From assembly GCF_900103975.1 (NCBI RefSeq), contig NZ_FNIR01000006.1:1-64000 (forward strand): DNA of 64,000 bases, in the 5' to 3' direction. Position numbers and translations under genes: made by a program. The DNA is from Klenkia soli (GTDB taxonomy: Bacteria > Actinomycetota > Actinomycetes > Mycobacteriales > Geodermatophilaceae). Under the pieces are notes generated by a model that worked only from the letters and a program-made list of their open reading frames with translations, did no database searches and was not told where the DNA came from. Shown here piece after piece: positions 10,306-17,405 of the stretch. Each line of letters opens with the position of its first letter. Within the stretch, counting starts at the first letter, position 1.

Positions 10306-12165
10306 ATGACGGTGACGGCGGAGCGGTTCTGGGTGGAGATCACCCCGCGCCGTGCCGCGTCCCGCGCGGAGGGTCCGACGGTGCTGCCGCGGCTGACCGG
10401 CCTGGCCGTCGCGGCAGGTCTGGAGGGTGCCGAGCTGGACGCCGAACTCGCGTCGGTGCACCGGCAGATGTCGGCGCTGGCGGCGTACCGGGCCGGTCTG
10501 GTGGAGCGCAAGGCCACCCAGGGGGCTCAGCACCCGTTGCCGTTCGCACCTGGTGCTCGCACCGACACCCGCCCGGACGCCGATGTCGATGACCCGTCGC
10601 TGCAGGCGGCGGATGACTTCCTGCCCGACGAGGTGGCCGTCCTGGTGAACATGTCGGTGGCCTCGGCCCGGTACCTCGTGGACGACGACCTGGCGCTTGT
10701 GCGGCAGTTCCCGGTGGTGTGGCATGCGTTGGCCGACGGCCGGATCGACGAGGCGCGGGCGAAGGTGGTCGTGAAGGCCCTGCGCTACCAGGCCGCCTCG
10801 TGGGGTGGGCCGGTCGACGACGCGGTGATCGACGCGATCGCCGCCCGCGGGGTGGAGTGGGCAGCGGCCGGGTGCCCACCCACCACGCTGAAGGAGCGGA
10901 TCGACGCCGCGCTGATCGCGGCCGATCCCGAGGCTGCTGACCGGCGGAAGACGCTGCGCAAGCGGGAGGCCGGGGTGCGGGTGCAGGGAACCGGCGACGG
11001 GCTGGCCGATCTGCGGGCGACGAACCTGGAGGCCGCCGACGCCAAGCTGGTGAAGGCCCAGCTGGGTGCGTTCGTGCGGAAGCTGAAGGCCGACGGGGAC
11101 ACCCGCCCGTCCGGGGAGATCGAGACCGAGCTGGTCGTCACGTTGCTGACCCGGCCGTGGGAGCAGCTGAACCCCGCGATCGCACACCTGACGGTCAACG
11201 CCGACCTGGCCGACCTGCTGGTCCCCGACCTCAGCGGCCTCATCGCTCAAGCCCACGCAGAAGCCCGCAGCGCCGCCGCCGGGGCCGGGGACGACCCCGG
11301 AACCAAGACCGAAGCCGACACCGACGACAAGGCCGATGCCGAGGCCAAGCCCGAGGCCAGCGCCGATGCCCCGGCCGAGACCGCGGTCGAGGCTGCCGGG
11401 GATGTCTCAACCGAGGGCGCGACTGCCGCCGACACCTCCGAGCTCAGGCGCCCTGAGGCGTCATCAGCGAGGACCGGTCCGCCCGACGACGGGACCGGTC
11501 CGCCCGACGACGGGATCGGTCTGCCCGGCGACGGGACCGGTCTGCCCGCCGGCGGGTTGCTGGCTGCCGGGGGTGCGCAGGTCGGGCACGTGGGCGGGCT
11601 GCCGGTCACCCCGACCGCGGTCCGGTCCCTGCTCACCTGGATCGACGCGTTGGGGCTCACCCACCCCGACGGCGGCGGTGAGCTCGCCTTCACCATCACC
11701 GGCCGGGGCGGTCGGCTGCTGGCCGTGGCCACCCCCGAGGAACTGACCGCCGCGGCCGAGGCCGGCCGCGGGGTCGGGCCACCGCCGGCGGCAACCGGGT
11801 ACACCCCGACCGCGGCGCAGTACCGGTACCTGCGCGCCCGTGACCGGGCGTGCCGGTTCCCCGGCTGCCGTCAGGTCGCCCGGGCCTGCGACGCCGACCA
11901 CGTCGTCCCCTACGACCACCACAACCCCACCGCGGGCGGGCCCACCTGTGTCCGGAACCTGGCCATGCTGTGCCGGCGACACCACCGCCTGAAGACCCAC
12001 TCCCCTGGCTGGCGGTTCGTCGTGGACGCCGACGGCACCCTGCGCGTCACCACCCCGGGCGGCACCACCCGCACGACCAGGCCACCGGCCATGGGCGAGG
12101 TCCTCGACCTCATCACCGAACCGGCACCGCTCCACGACCCCGCCGCCGACCCACCACCGTTCTGA
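10306..12165 (+). CDS. DUF222/HNH endonuclease family protein (13E12-like)
   Basis: 619 residues. The first ~290 residues are the DUF222 helical region (VLVNMSVASARYLVDDD, HALADGRIDEARAKVVVKAL). A low-complexity Ala/Glu/Asp stretch follows (about residues 315-390), then four copies of a 7-residue Pro/Asp/Gly unit. The C-terminus is an HNH nuclease: CRFPGCRQVARACDADHVVP, then NLAMLCRRHHRLKTH, giving the His and Cys residues of a zinc-finger HNH. Family members are abundant in actinobacteria and often multicopy; their role is not settled, and DNA cleavage has been assumed from the HNH. A GGTGGAG ribosome site precedes the ATG. No mobile-element ends flank it. Confidence 0.88.
   Translation: MTVTAERFWVEITPRRAASRAEGPTVLPRLTGLAVAAGLEGAELDAELASVHRQMSALAAYRAGLVERKATQGAQHPLPFAPGARTDTRPDADVDDPSLQAADDFLPDEVAVLVNMSVASARYLVDDDLALVRQFPVVWHALADGRIDEARAKVVVKALRYQAASWGGPVDDAVIDAIAARGVEWAAAGCPPTTLKERIDAALIAADPEAADRRKTLRKREAGVRVQGTGDGLADLRATNLEAADAKLVKAQLGAFVRKLKADGDTRPSGEIETELVVTLLTRPWEQLNPAIAHLTVNADLADLLVPDLSGLIAQAHAEARSAAAGAGDDPGTKTEADTDDKADAEAKPEASADAPAETAVEAAGDVSTEGATAADTSELRRPEASSARTGPPDDGTGPPDDGIGLPGDGTGLPAGGLLAAGGAQVGHVGGLPVTPTAVRSLLTWIDALGLTHPDGGGELAFTITGRGGRLLAVATPEELTAAAEAGRGVGPPPAATGYTPTAAQYRYLRARDRACRFPGCRQVARACDADHVVPYDHHNPTAGGPTCVRNLAMLCRRHHRLKTHSPGWRFVVDADGTLRVTTPGGTTRTTRPPAMGEVLDLITEPAPLHDPAADPPPF
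11473..11556 (+). repeat. Four tandem 21-bp units inside the DUF222-HNH gene
   Basis: The first two units are identical; the third and fourth differ at a few positions. They encode a flexible Gly/Pro/Asp linker (TGPPDDG type) between the DUF222 region and the HNH domain. Confidence 0.85.
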
Positions 12166-12195
12166 GGATCGGCATGCGGGTCGCGGCGAGCAGAC

Positions 12196-12234
12196 GGGCC
12201 GCGCCGGTCGACCGTGCGACGACCGGCGCGGCCC
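12196..12234. terminator. Bidirectional hairpin between the HNH gene and gnd
   Basis: A perfect 15-bp stem (12196-12210 with 12220-12234) with a 9-nt loop lies between two converging genes and can serve both. Confidence 0.8.
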
Positions 12235-12241
12235 GGCGGGA

Positions 12242-13678
12242 TCAGGCGTCGACCTCGCGGCGGTCCTCCGACCACATCGTGTGGAAGGAGCCCTCGGCGT
12301 CGACGCGCTTGTAGGAGTGCGAACCGAACCGGTCGCGCAGGCCCTGGATGAGCGCGGCGGGGGAGCGCTCGGCGCGCAGGCCGTCGTAGTAGGCCAGCGC
12401 GCTGGCGAAGCCCGGGGCCGGCACCCCGTGCCGGGCGGCGCCGGCCACGACCTGGCGCCAGCCCTCCTGGGCGTCGGCGACGGCGTCCCGGAAGTACTCG
12501 TTGGTCAGCAGGGTGGTGAGGTCGGGCTCGTCGGCGAAGACCTGCCGCACCCGGTCCAGGAAGGCGGCCCGGATGATGCAGCCGTCCCGCCAGATCGCGG
12601 CGAGCGCACCTCGGTCGACGTCCCAGCCGTGCTCCTCGGCGCCCTTCGCGATCTGGTCGAAGCCCTGCGAGTAGGCGACCACCTTCGCCGCGTACAGCGC
12701 CTGCCGCACGCTCTCGACGAACCCGTCGCGGTCGGCGACCTGGTCGTCCCAGTCGCGGCCCGGGCCCGGCAGCACCTTCTGCGCGGCGTGCCGCTGGTCC
12801 ACGTGCCCGGACAGCGCGCGGGCGAAGACGGCCTCGGCGATCCCGGACACCGGGGTGCCCAGGTCCAGCGCCGACTGCACGGTCCAGCGGCCGGTGCCCT
12901 TCTGCTCGGCCTCGTCCAGCACGACGTCCACGAACGGCTGGCCGGTCTTCTCGTCGGTGTGCCGCAGCACCTCGGCGGTGATCTCGATCAGGTAGGACTG
13001 CAGGTCGCCCTCGTTCCAGGTGGCGAACACGTCCCCGATCTCGGCCGGCGTCATGCCCAGCCCCTGGCGCAGCAGGTCATAGGCCTCGGCGATGAGCTGC
13101 ATGTCGGCGTACTCGATGCCGTTGTGCACCATCTTCACGAAGTGCCCGGCGCCGTCGGTGCCCACGTGCGTGCAGCACGGCTCGCCGTCCACGTGCGCGG
13201 AGATGTCCTCGAGCAGCGGACCGATGATCGCGTAGGCCTCGTCGGACCCACCGGGCATGATGCTGGGCCCCTCGAGCGCGCCCTCCTCGCCGCCGCTGAT
13301 GCCGCAGCCGACGAAGTGGATGCCCCGCCCGGAGAGGGCCTCGGTGCGGCGGATCGTGTCCGTGAACCGGGCGTTGCCGCCGTCCACCAGGACGTCGCCC
13401 TCGGCCAGCAGCGGGGCGATCTCGTCGATCACCGCGTCGGTGGGGTCGCCGGCCGCCACCATGACGATGATCTTCCGGGGCTGCTCGAGGGCGTCGACCA
13501 GCTCCTGCGGCGAGCCGACGGGCACGAAGTCGCCCTCGTCGCCGTGCGCCTCCAGCAGCGCATCGGTCTTCGCCTGCGTGCGGTTGTGCACCACGACCTG
13601 GTGCCCGTGCCGGGCCAGGTTGCGGGCGAGGTTGGCTCCCATGGTCGCGAGGCCGGTGACCCCGATCTGTCCACTCAT
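12242..13678 (-). CDS. gnd: 6-phosphogluconate dehydrogenase (decarboxylating)
   Basis: Oxidises 6-phosphogluconate to ribulose 5-phosphate in the pentose phosphate pathway. The 478-residue long-form enzyme begins MSGQIGVTGLATMGANLARN, a dinucleotide-binding loop; the HNRT that follows favours NADP. The substrate signature VDGGNARFTDT, FVGCGISGGEEGA and KMVHNGIEYADMQ (catalytic Lys and Asn) are all present, as is the C-terminal SALAYYDGLRAERSPAALIQGLRD. It is followed at its upstream side by bcp and shares no overlap. A gluconokinase near 52.8 kb would feed it. Confidence 0.96.
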   Translation of the reverse strand: MSGQIGVTGLATMGANLARNLARHGHQVVVHNRTQAKTDALLEAHGDEGDFVPVGSPQELVDALEQPRKIIVMVAAGDPTDAVIDEIAPLLAEGDVLVDGGNARFTDTIRRTEALSGRGIHFVGCGISGGEEGALEGPSIMPGGSDEAYAIIGPLLEDISAHVDGEPCCTHVGTDGAGHFVKMVHNGIEYADMQLIAEAYDLLRQGLGMTPAEIGDVFATWNEGDLQSYLIEITAEVLRHTDEKTGQPFVDVVLDEAEQKGTGRWTVQSALDLGTPVSGIAEAVFARALSGHVDQRHAAQKVLPGPGRDWDDQVADRDGFVESVRQALYAAKVVAYSQGFDQIAKGAEEHGWDVDRGALAAIWRDGCIIRAAFLDRVRQVFADEPDLTTLLTNEYFRDAVADAQEGWRQVVAGAARHGVPAPGFASALAYYDGLRAERSPAALIQGLRDRFGSHSYKRVDAEGSFHTMWSEDRREVDA

Positions 13679-13708
13679 GGGACAGGTTGTGCCCTACCGG
13701 TCGTCGGG

Positions 13709-14194
13709 CTAACCGAGACCCAGGTCGCGCCGCAGCTTGGCCACGTGGCCGGTGGCCTTGACGTTGTAGGCCGCCCGCTCCACCTTGCCCTCGGCGTCGA
13801 GCACGAAGGTCGACCGGATGACCCCGACGACCTCCTTGCCGTACAGCTTCTTCGGCCCGAACGCCCCGTAGGCGCCCAGCACCGCCTTGTCCTGGTCGGA
13901 GACCAGGGTGATCGACAGCGACTCCTGCTCGCGGAAGCGGCCGAGCTTGTCCGGCGCGTCCGGCGAGATGCCGATGATGTCCAGCCCGGCCTCGGCGAAC
14001 TCGCCGGCCGCGGCGGTGAAGTCGACCGCCTGGGTGGTGCACCCCGGGGTCAACGCCGCCGGGTAGCAGTAGACGACGACCCGGCGACCGCGGTACGAGC
14101 TCAGCGACACCGGGGTGCCGTCGGCGTCGGGCAGCGTGAAGTCCGGAGCCTGGTCACCGGGGGACAGGCGGGTCGCGGCGGCGCTCTCGGTCAT
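13709..14194 (-). CDS. bcp: Thiol peroxidase of the Bcp/PrxQ type
   Basis: Reduces hydrogen peroxide and organic peroxides using thioredoxin. The 161-residue peroxiredoxin has the DFTLPDADGTPVSLSSYRG opening, then PAALTPGCTTQAVDF, where the peroxidatic Cys sits in the TPGCT motif. There is no second Cys five residues on, so the resolving residue would have to come from elsewhere (one-Cys style). The GKEVVGVIRSTFVLD segment is typical. A CANNNT box 6 nt before the ATG may be its -10. It ends 30 bases from the gnd start. Confidence 0.92.
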   Translation of the reverse strand: MTESAAATRLSPGDQAPDFTLPDADGTPVSLSSYRGRRVVVYCYPAALTPGCTTQAVDFTAAAGEFAEAGLDIIGISPDAPDKLGRFREQESLSITLVSDQDKAVLGAYGAFGPKKLYGKEVVGVIRSTFVLDAEGKVERAAYNVKATGHVAKLRRDLGLG

Positions 14195-14235
14195 GCGGGC
14201 ATGGTGGCAGACCGGCCGACGGGACCCACGCGCGG

Positions 14236-14640
14236 TCAGCCCGGCAGGAAGCTGAACCGCACGTGCCGGGTCGGGTTGTCCCCGTTGGTGTCGACGAAGC
14301 AGATCCGCTGCCAGGTGCCCAGCGCCAGCCGGCCCTCGAGCACGGGGACGGTGGCGTGCGGCGGGACGAACGCCGGCAGCACGTGGTCCCGGCCGTGCCC
14401 GGGTGAGCCGTGCCGGTGCCGCCACCGACCGTCCGTGGGCAGCAGGACGTCCAGCTGCGCCAGGAGGTCGTCGTCGCTGCCGGCACCGGTCTCGATGATC
14501 GCGATGCCGGCGGTCGCGTGCGGCACGAACACCTGGAGCAGCCCGTCGCCCTCGGCGCGGACGAAGGCGGCGCACTCGTCGGTCAGGTCGACGACGACGG
14601 GCACCCCGCCGGTGCGCACCTGGCGCAGTTCCGATCGCAT
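14236..14640 (-). CDS. YjbQ-family (UPF0047) protein
   Basis: 134 residues of the YjbQ family, sometimes annotated as secondary thiamine-phosphate synthase because the Escherichia coli protein has weak activity of that sort. The family's conserved HATAGIAIIETGAG stretch, the GHGRDHVLPAF segment and the ending WQRICFVDTNGDNPTRHV are clear. The true physiological role is not known. A CACGAT box lies 6 nt upstream of the ATG, a weaker variant of the leaderless pattern seen elsewhere in this window. Confidence 0.88.
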   Translation of the reverse strand: MRSELRQVRTGGVPVVVDLTDECAAFVRAEGDGLLQVFVPHATAGIAIIETGAGSDDDLLAQLDVLLPTDGRWRHRHGSPGHGRDHVLPAFVPPHATVPVLEGRLALGTWQRICFVDTNGDNPTRHVRFSFLPG

Positions 14641-14658
14641 GGCCCCATCGTGCCCCGG

Positions 14659-15328
14659 CTACAGCGCGACGATCAGCTGCACCAGCCCGACCACCAGCCC
14701 GACGGTGCCCACGCCGAGCATCACGGCCTGCGGGACCAGGCTCTTGAACACCGACGCGATGCCGGCGAAGAACAGCGACAGCGCCAGGAACACGGTGGCG
14801 ACGTCGAACTGCCCGCCCTGCTCGTCGGCGGCCCGGGCCGCGGCGAACACGCTCTCGGACTGCTCGGTGAGGTCGTTGCCCTGCGCGTACTCCTCCAGCG
14901 CGTAGGGCGACCCGGCGTCGGTGTCGAAGGGGTCGGTGACCTCGTCGCCGGTCTGGTCGTACCAGTCGATGGTGGTCTGCAGGTTCTCGCTCATGAACTG
15001 GTCGCGGAAGACGTCGGCGGTCTCGGTGTCCCCGGTGACCAGGTAGCCCGCGTAGGTGAGGAACAGCCCGCGGTCGTAGTTGAACTGGCCGTTGGCGTCG
15101 CCGTAGACGTCGGCCGCCTGGCTGGTGAGGTTGTTGGCCTCGCTGTAGCCGGCGATGGCGTCGCCGCCCAGGGAGCCGCTCTCGTAGGCGGCGAACGCGG
15201 TGGCGGTGGCCGCCAGGCCCAGGACGAGGGCGGCGCCGAGCTCGAGGAACCGGTGCTTGCGCTCCGCCGGGGTCTCGGCGGTCTCGGGCGGGGGTCACGT
15301 CGTCGGTCTGGTCGGCGTGCTGGGACAT
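14659..15328 (-). pseudogene. Frameshifted three-pass membrane protein (single extra G)
   Basis: The gene reads [12 protein letters not shown] from the ATG at 15328, but then slips. A coherent protein continues in another frame as [15 protein letters not shown], a membrane segment ([17 protein letters not shown]), a soluble stretch (NNLTSQAADVYGDANGQFNYD), and two C-terminal membrane segments (VFLALSLFFAGIASVF and GVGTVGLVVGLVQLIVAL). The downstream frame has a stop right before its first residues and no start codon until 14994. Removing one G from the run of five at 15290-15294 joins the two parts into a 222-residue protein, and the total of 670 bases is 3n+1. The layout resembles DUF4337-type membrane proteins. 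It may be a sequencing error, a real mutation or a slippage site. Confidence 0.7.
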
Positions 15329-15476
15329 CGGTCGGTCGGCCTCGTTCTCGGCGCGGTGCGTCGGGCGGTCCGACGCGGGCGCGCGGACGGTAACCGGCTG
15401 GGTGGCCCGGGGGGCGCAGCCGGGCCATGGCTCGCGCACAGGGACGCCGCGGGGGACCGCTCCCGCCCCGGCCCAC

Positions 15477-15482
15477 TACCCT
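15477..15482 (+). promoter_or_regulatory. -10 box of rph (leaderless type)
   Basis: TACCCT lies 8 nt before the rph GTG. Confidence 0.6.
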
Positions 15483-15490
15483 CGTCCCAC

Positions 15491-16213
15491 GTGACCCGCC
15501 CCGACGGCCGTGCGGCCGACCAGCTCCGTCCGGTGACCATCACCCGCAACTGGCTCGACCACGCCGAGGGGTCGGTGCTGGTCGAGTTCGGCCGCACCCG
15601 CGTGCTGTGCGCCGCCAGCGTCACCGAGGGCGTGCCGCGCTGGCGCCGGGGGTCGGGCCTGGGCTGGGTGACCGCCGAGTACGCGATGCTGCCGCGGGCC
15701 ACCCACACCCGCAACGACCGCGAGTCGGTCAAGGGCAAGGTCGGCGGCCGCACGCACGAGATCAGCCGGCTCATCGGCCGCTCGCTGCGGGCGGCGATCG
15801 ACCTCTCCGCGCTCGGCGAGAACTCTATCGCGCTGGACTGCGACGTGCTGCAGGCCGACGGCGGCACCCGCACCGCGGCCATCACCGGCGCCTACGTGGC
15901 CCTGGCCGACGCCGTCGCCCACCTGGGCGAGCGCGGCAAGCTCGCGAAGAAGGAGCCGCTGGTGCAGTCGGTGGCCGCGGTGAGCGTGGGGGTGATCGAC
16001 GGCGAGCCCCGCCTGGACCTCGCCTACGAGGAGGACGTGCGGGCCGGCACCGACATGAACGTCGTCTGCACCGGGGACGGCGGGTTCGTCGAGGTGCAGG
16101 GGACGGCCGAGGGCGCGGTGTTCGACCGCGCGACGCTGGACCAGCTGCTCGACCTCGCCGTGGCCGGGTGCGCCGACCTGGCACGCGCCCAGGCGCAGGC
16201 GCTGGGCCGGTGA
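15491..16213 (+). CDS. rph: Ribonuclease PH
   Basis: Phosphorolytic exoribonuclease that trims tRNA 3' ends. The 240-residue protein starts [20 protein letters not shown], the family beginning, and shows the RNA and phosphate-binding stretch [13 protein letters not shown]-like ([16 protein letters not shown]), then [20 protein letters not shown] with the catalytic aspartate region. The GTG at 15491 follows a TACCCT box. It overlaps rdgB (GTGA), the same pair as in mycobacteria (Rv1340-Rv1341). Confidence 0.96.
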   Translation: MTRPDGRAADQLRPVTITRNWLDHAEGSVLVEFGRTRVLCAASVTEGVPRWRRGSGLGWVTAEYAMLPRATHTRNDRESVKGKVGGRTHEISRLIGRSLRAAIDLSALGENSIALDCDVLQADGGTRTAAITGAYVALADAVAHLGERGKLAKKEPLVQSVAAVSVGVIDGEPRLDLAYEEDVRAGTDMNVVCTGDGGFVEVQGTAEGAVFDRATLDQLLDLAVAGCADLARAQAQALGR

Positions 16214-16815
16214 CCCAGCTCCTGCTGGCCACCCGCAACGCCGGCAAGCTCGCCGAGCTGCAGCGGCTGCTGGCCACCGCGGTCCCCGGGGTCGAGGTGC
16301 TCGGGCTGCGCGACGTCCCCGAGTACCCGGAGGCGCCCGAGACCGGCGCGACCTTCGAGGAGAACGCGCTGCTCAAGGCGCGGGAAGCGGTGCGGTACAC
16401 CGGCCTGCCCTCGGTCGCCGACGACTCCGGCATCGCCGTCGACGCCCTGAACGGCATGCCGGGGATCCTGTCCGCGCGCTGGTCGGGCCGGCACGGCGAC
16501 GACCCCGCCAACACGGCCCTGCTGCTCGGCCAGCTCGCCGACGTGCCCGACGACCGCCGCGGGGCGGGGTTCGTCTGCGCCGCGGCGCTCGTGCTGCCCG
16601 ACGGCACCGAGCGGGTGCTGCGCCGCGAGTGGCGCGGGGTCGTCGTCCACGAGCCGCGGGGGACCAACGGGTTCGGCTACGACCCGGTGTTCCTGCCCGA
16701 CGGTCTCGACCGCACCTCGGCCGAGCTCGACGCGGCCGAGAAGGACGCGGTCAGCCACCGCGGCCAGGCCTTCGCCGCCCTCCTGCCCGTCGTGCAGGAG
16801 CTGCTGGGCGGTTAG
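16210..16815 (+). CDS. rdgB: XTP/dITP diphosphatase (Ham1/RdgB)
   Basis: Hydrolyses non-canonical purine triphosphates to keep them out of DNA and RNA. At 201 residues it shows the full family pattern: [14 protein letters not shown] (nucleotide loop), [37 protein letters not shown], and [13 protein letters not shown] near the C-terminus, ending SHRGQAF. The GTG start overlaps the rph stop. Its own stop shares four bases (TTAG) with the converging membrane gene. Confidence 0.96.
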   Translation: MTQLLLATRNAGKLAELQRLLATAVPGVEVLGLRDVPEYPEAPETGATFEENALLKAREAVRYTGLPSVADDSGIAVDALNGMPGILSARWSGRHGDDPANTALLLGQLADVPDDRRGAGFVCAAALVLPDGTERVLRREWRGVVVHEPRGTNGFGYDPVFLPDGLDRTSAELDAAEKDAVSHRGQAFAALLPVVQELLGG

Positions 16816-17405
16816 CGGTTCTCGGTCCAGGTGACGAAGGCGATCGCGGCGGTGACGAACACCGGCGGGAAGGCCAGCACCAGGAACGCCGCGAACACGC
16901 GGTCGCTGCGCCAGCGCACCCGCAGCCGCGAAGGCAGCGACGCCCGCTGCTGCTGCACCAGGGGGACCTGCGCGACGGCACCCTCCTCGCGGGCGCTCAA
17001 CGGGGTCGAGCGCACGGCCTGCCAGGCCTCGACCCGGGCCCACCCGGGGGCGAGCCCGCAGACCACGGCCGTGACCACGAGCACGAGCAGCACGGTCACG
17101 AGGTGACCGGGCTCGAGCACGACGACCCCGGCGGACGCGGCCCCGGCGGCGAAGCCGGCGATGGTGATCGCGCCGAGGGAGAAGACCAGCCCGAAGAGCA
17201 CGGCCGCCGAGACGCTCATGCCCAGCCAGAGCAGGTGCAGGTCGGTGCGGGTGAGCAGGCCGGTCACCAGCTCGACGACCAGCACCGCGACGGTGACCAG
17301 CAGCACCGAGCTCATCGGGATCCGGATCGGGTCGCGGGGGCCCTCCGCCACCGGTCCCGGCCGGCCCGCATCGGCGGTCGGCAGGTCGTCGACGACGGCG
17401 TTCAC
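16812..17405 (-). CDS. Membrane protein co-translated with the glycosyltransferase
   Basis: 197 residues from a GTG overlapping the glycosyltransferase stop (GTGA). The N-terminal ~30 residues are hydrophilic and Pro-rich. Three to four hydrophobic segments follow: SSVLLVTVAVLVVELVTGLL, LLWLGMSVSAAVLFGLVFSL with ITIAGFAAGAASAGVVVL, VTVLLVLVVTAVVCGL, and a last one AFLVLAFPPVFVTAAIAFV. Between them is a basic loop. No family is recognised. Overlap with the glycosyltransferase suggests it partners that enzyme in the membrane, perhaps in export of the polymer; this is inference. Confidence 0.75.
   Translation of the reverse strand: MNAVVDDLPTADAGRPGPVAEGPRDPIRIPMSSVLLVTVAVLVVELVTGLLTRTDLHLLWLGMSVSAAVLFGLVFSLGAITIAGFAAGAASAGVVVLEPGHLVTVLLVLVVTAVVCGLAPGWARVEAWQAVRSTPLSAREEGAVAQVPLVQQQRASLPSRLRVRWRSDRVFAAFLVLAFPPVFVTAAIAFVTWTENR

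Noticed and set aside
10306-12165. HNH gene as a mobile element
   Set aside because: No terminal inverted repeats, target duplication or transposase around it; simply a 13E12-family gene.
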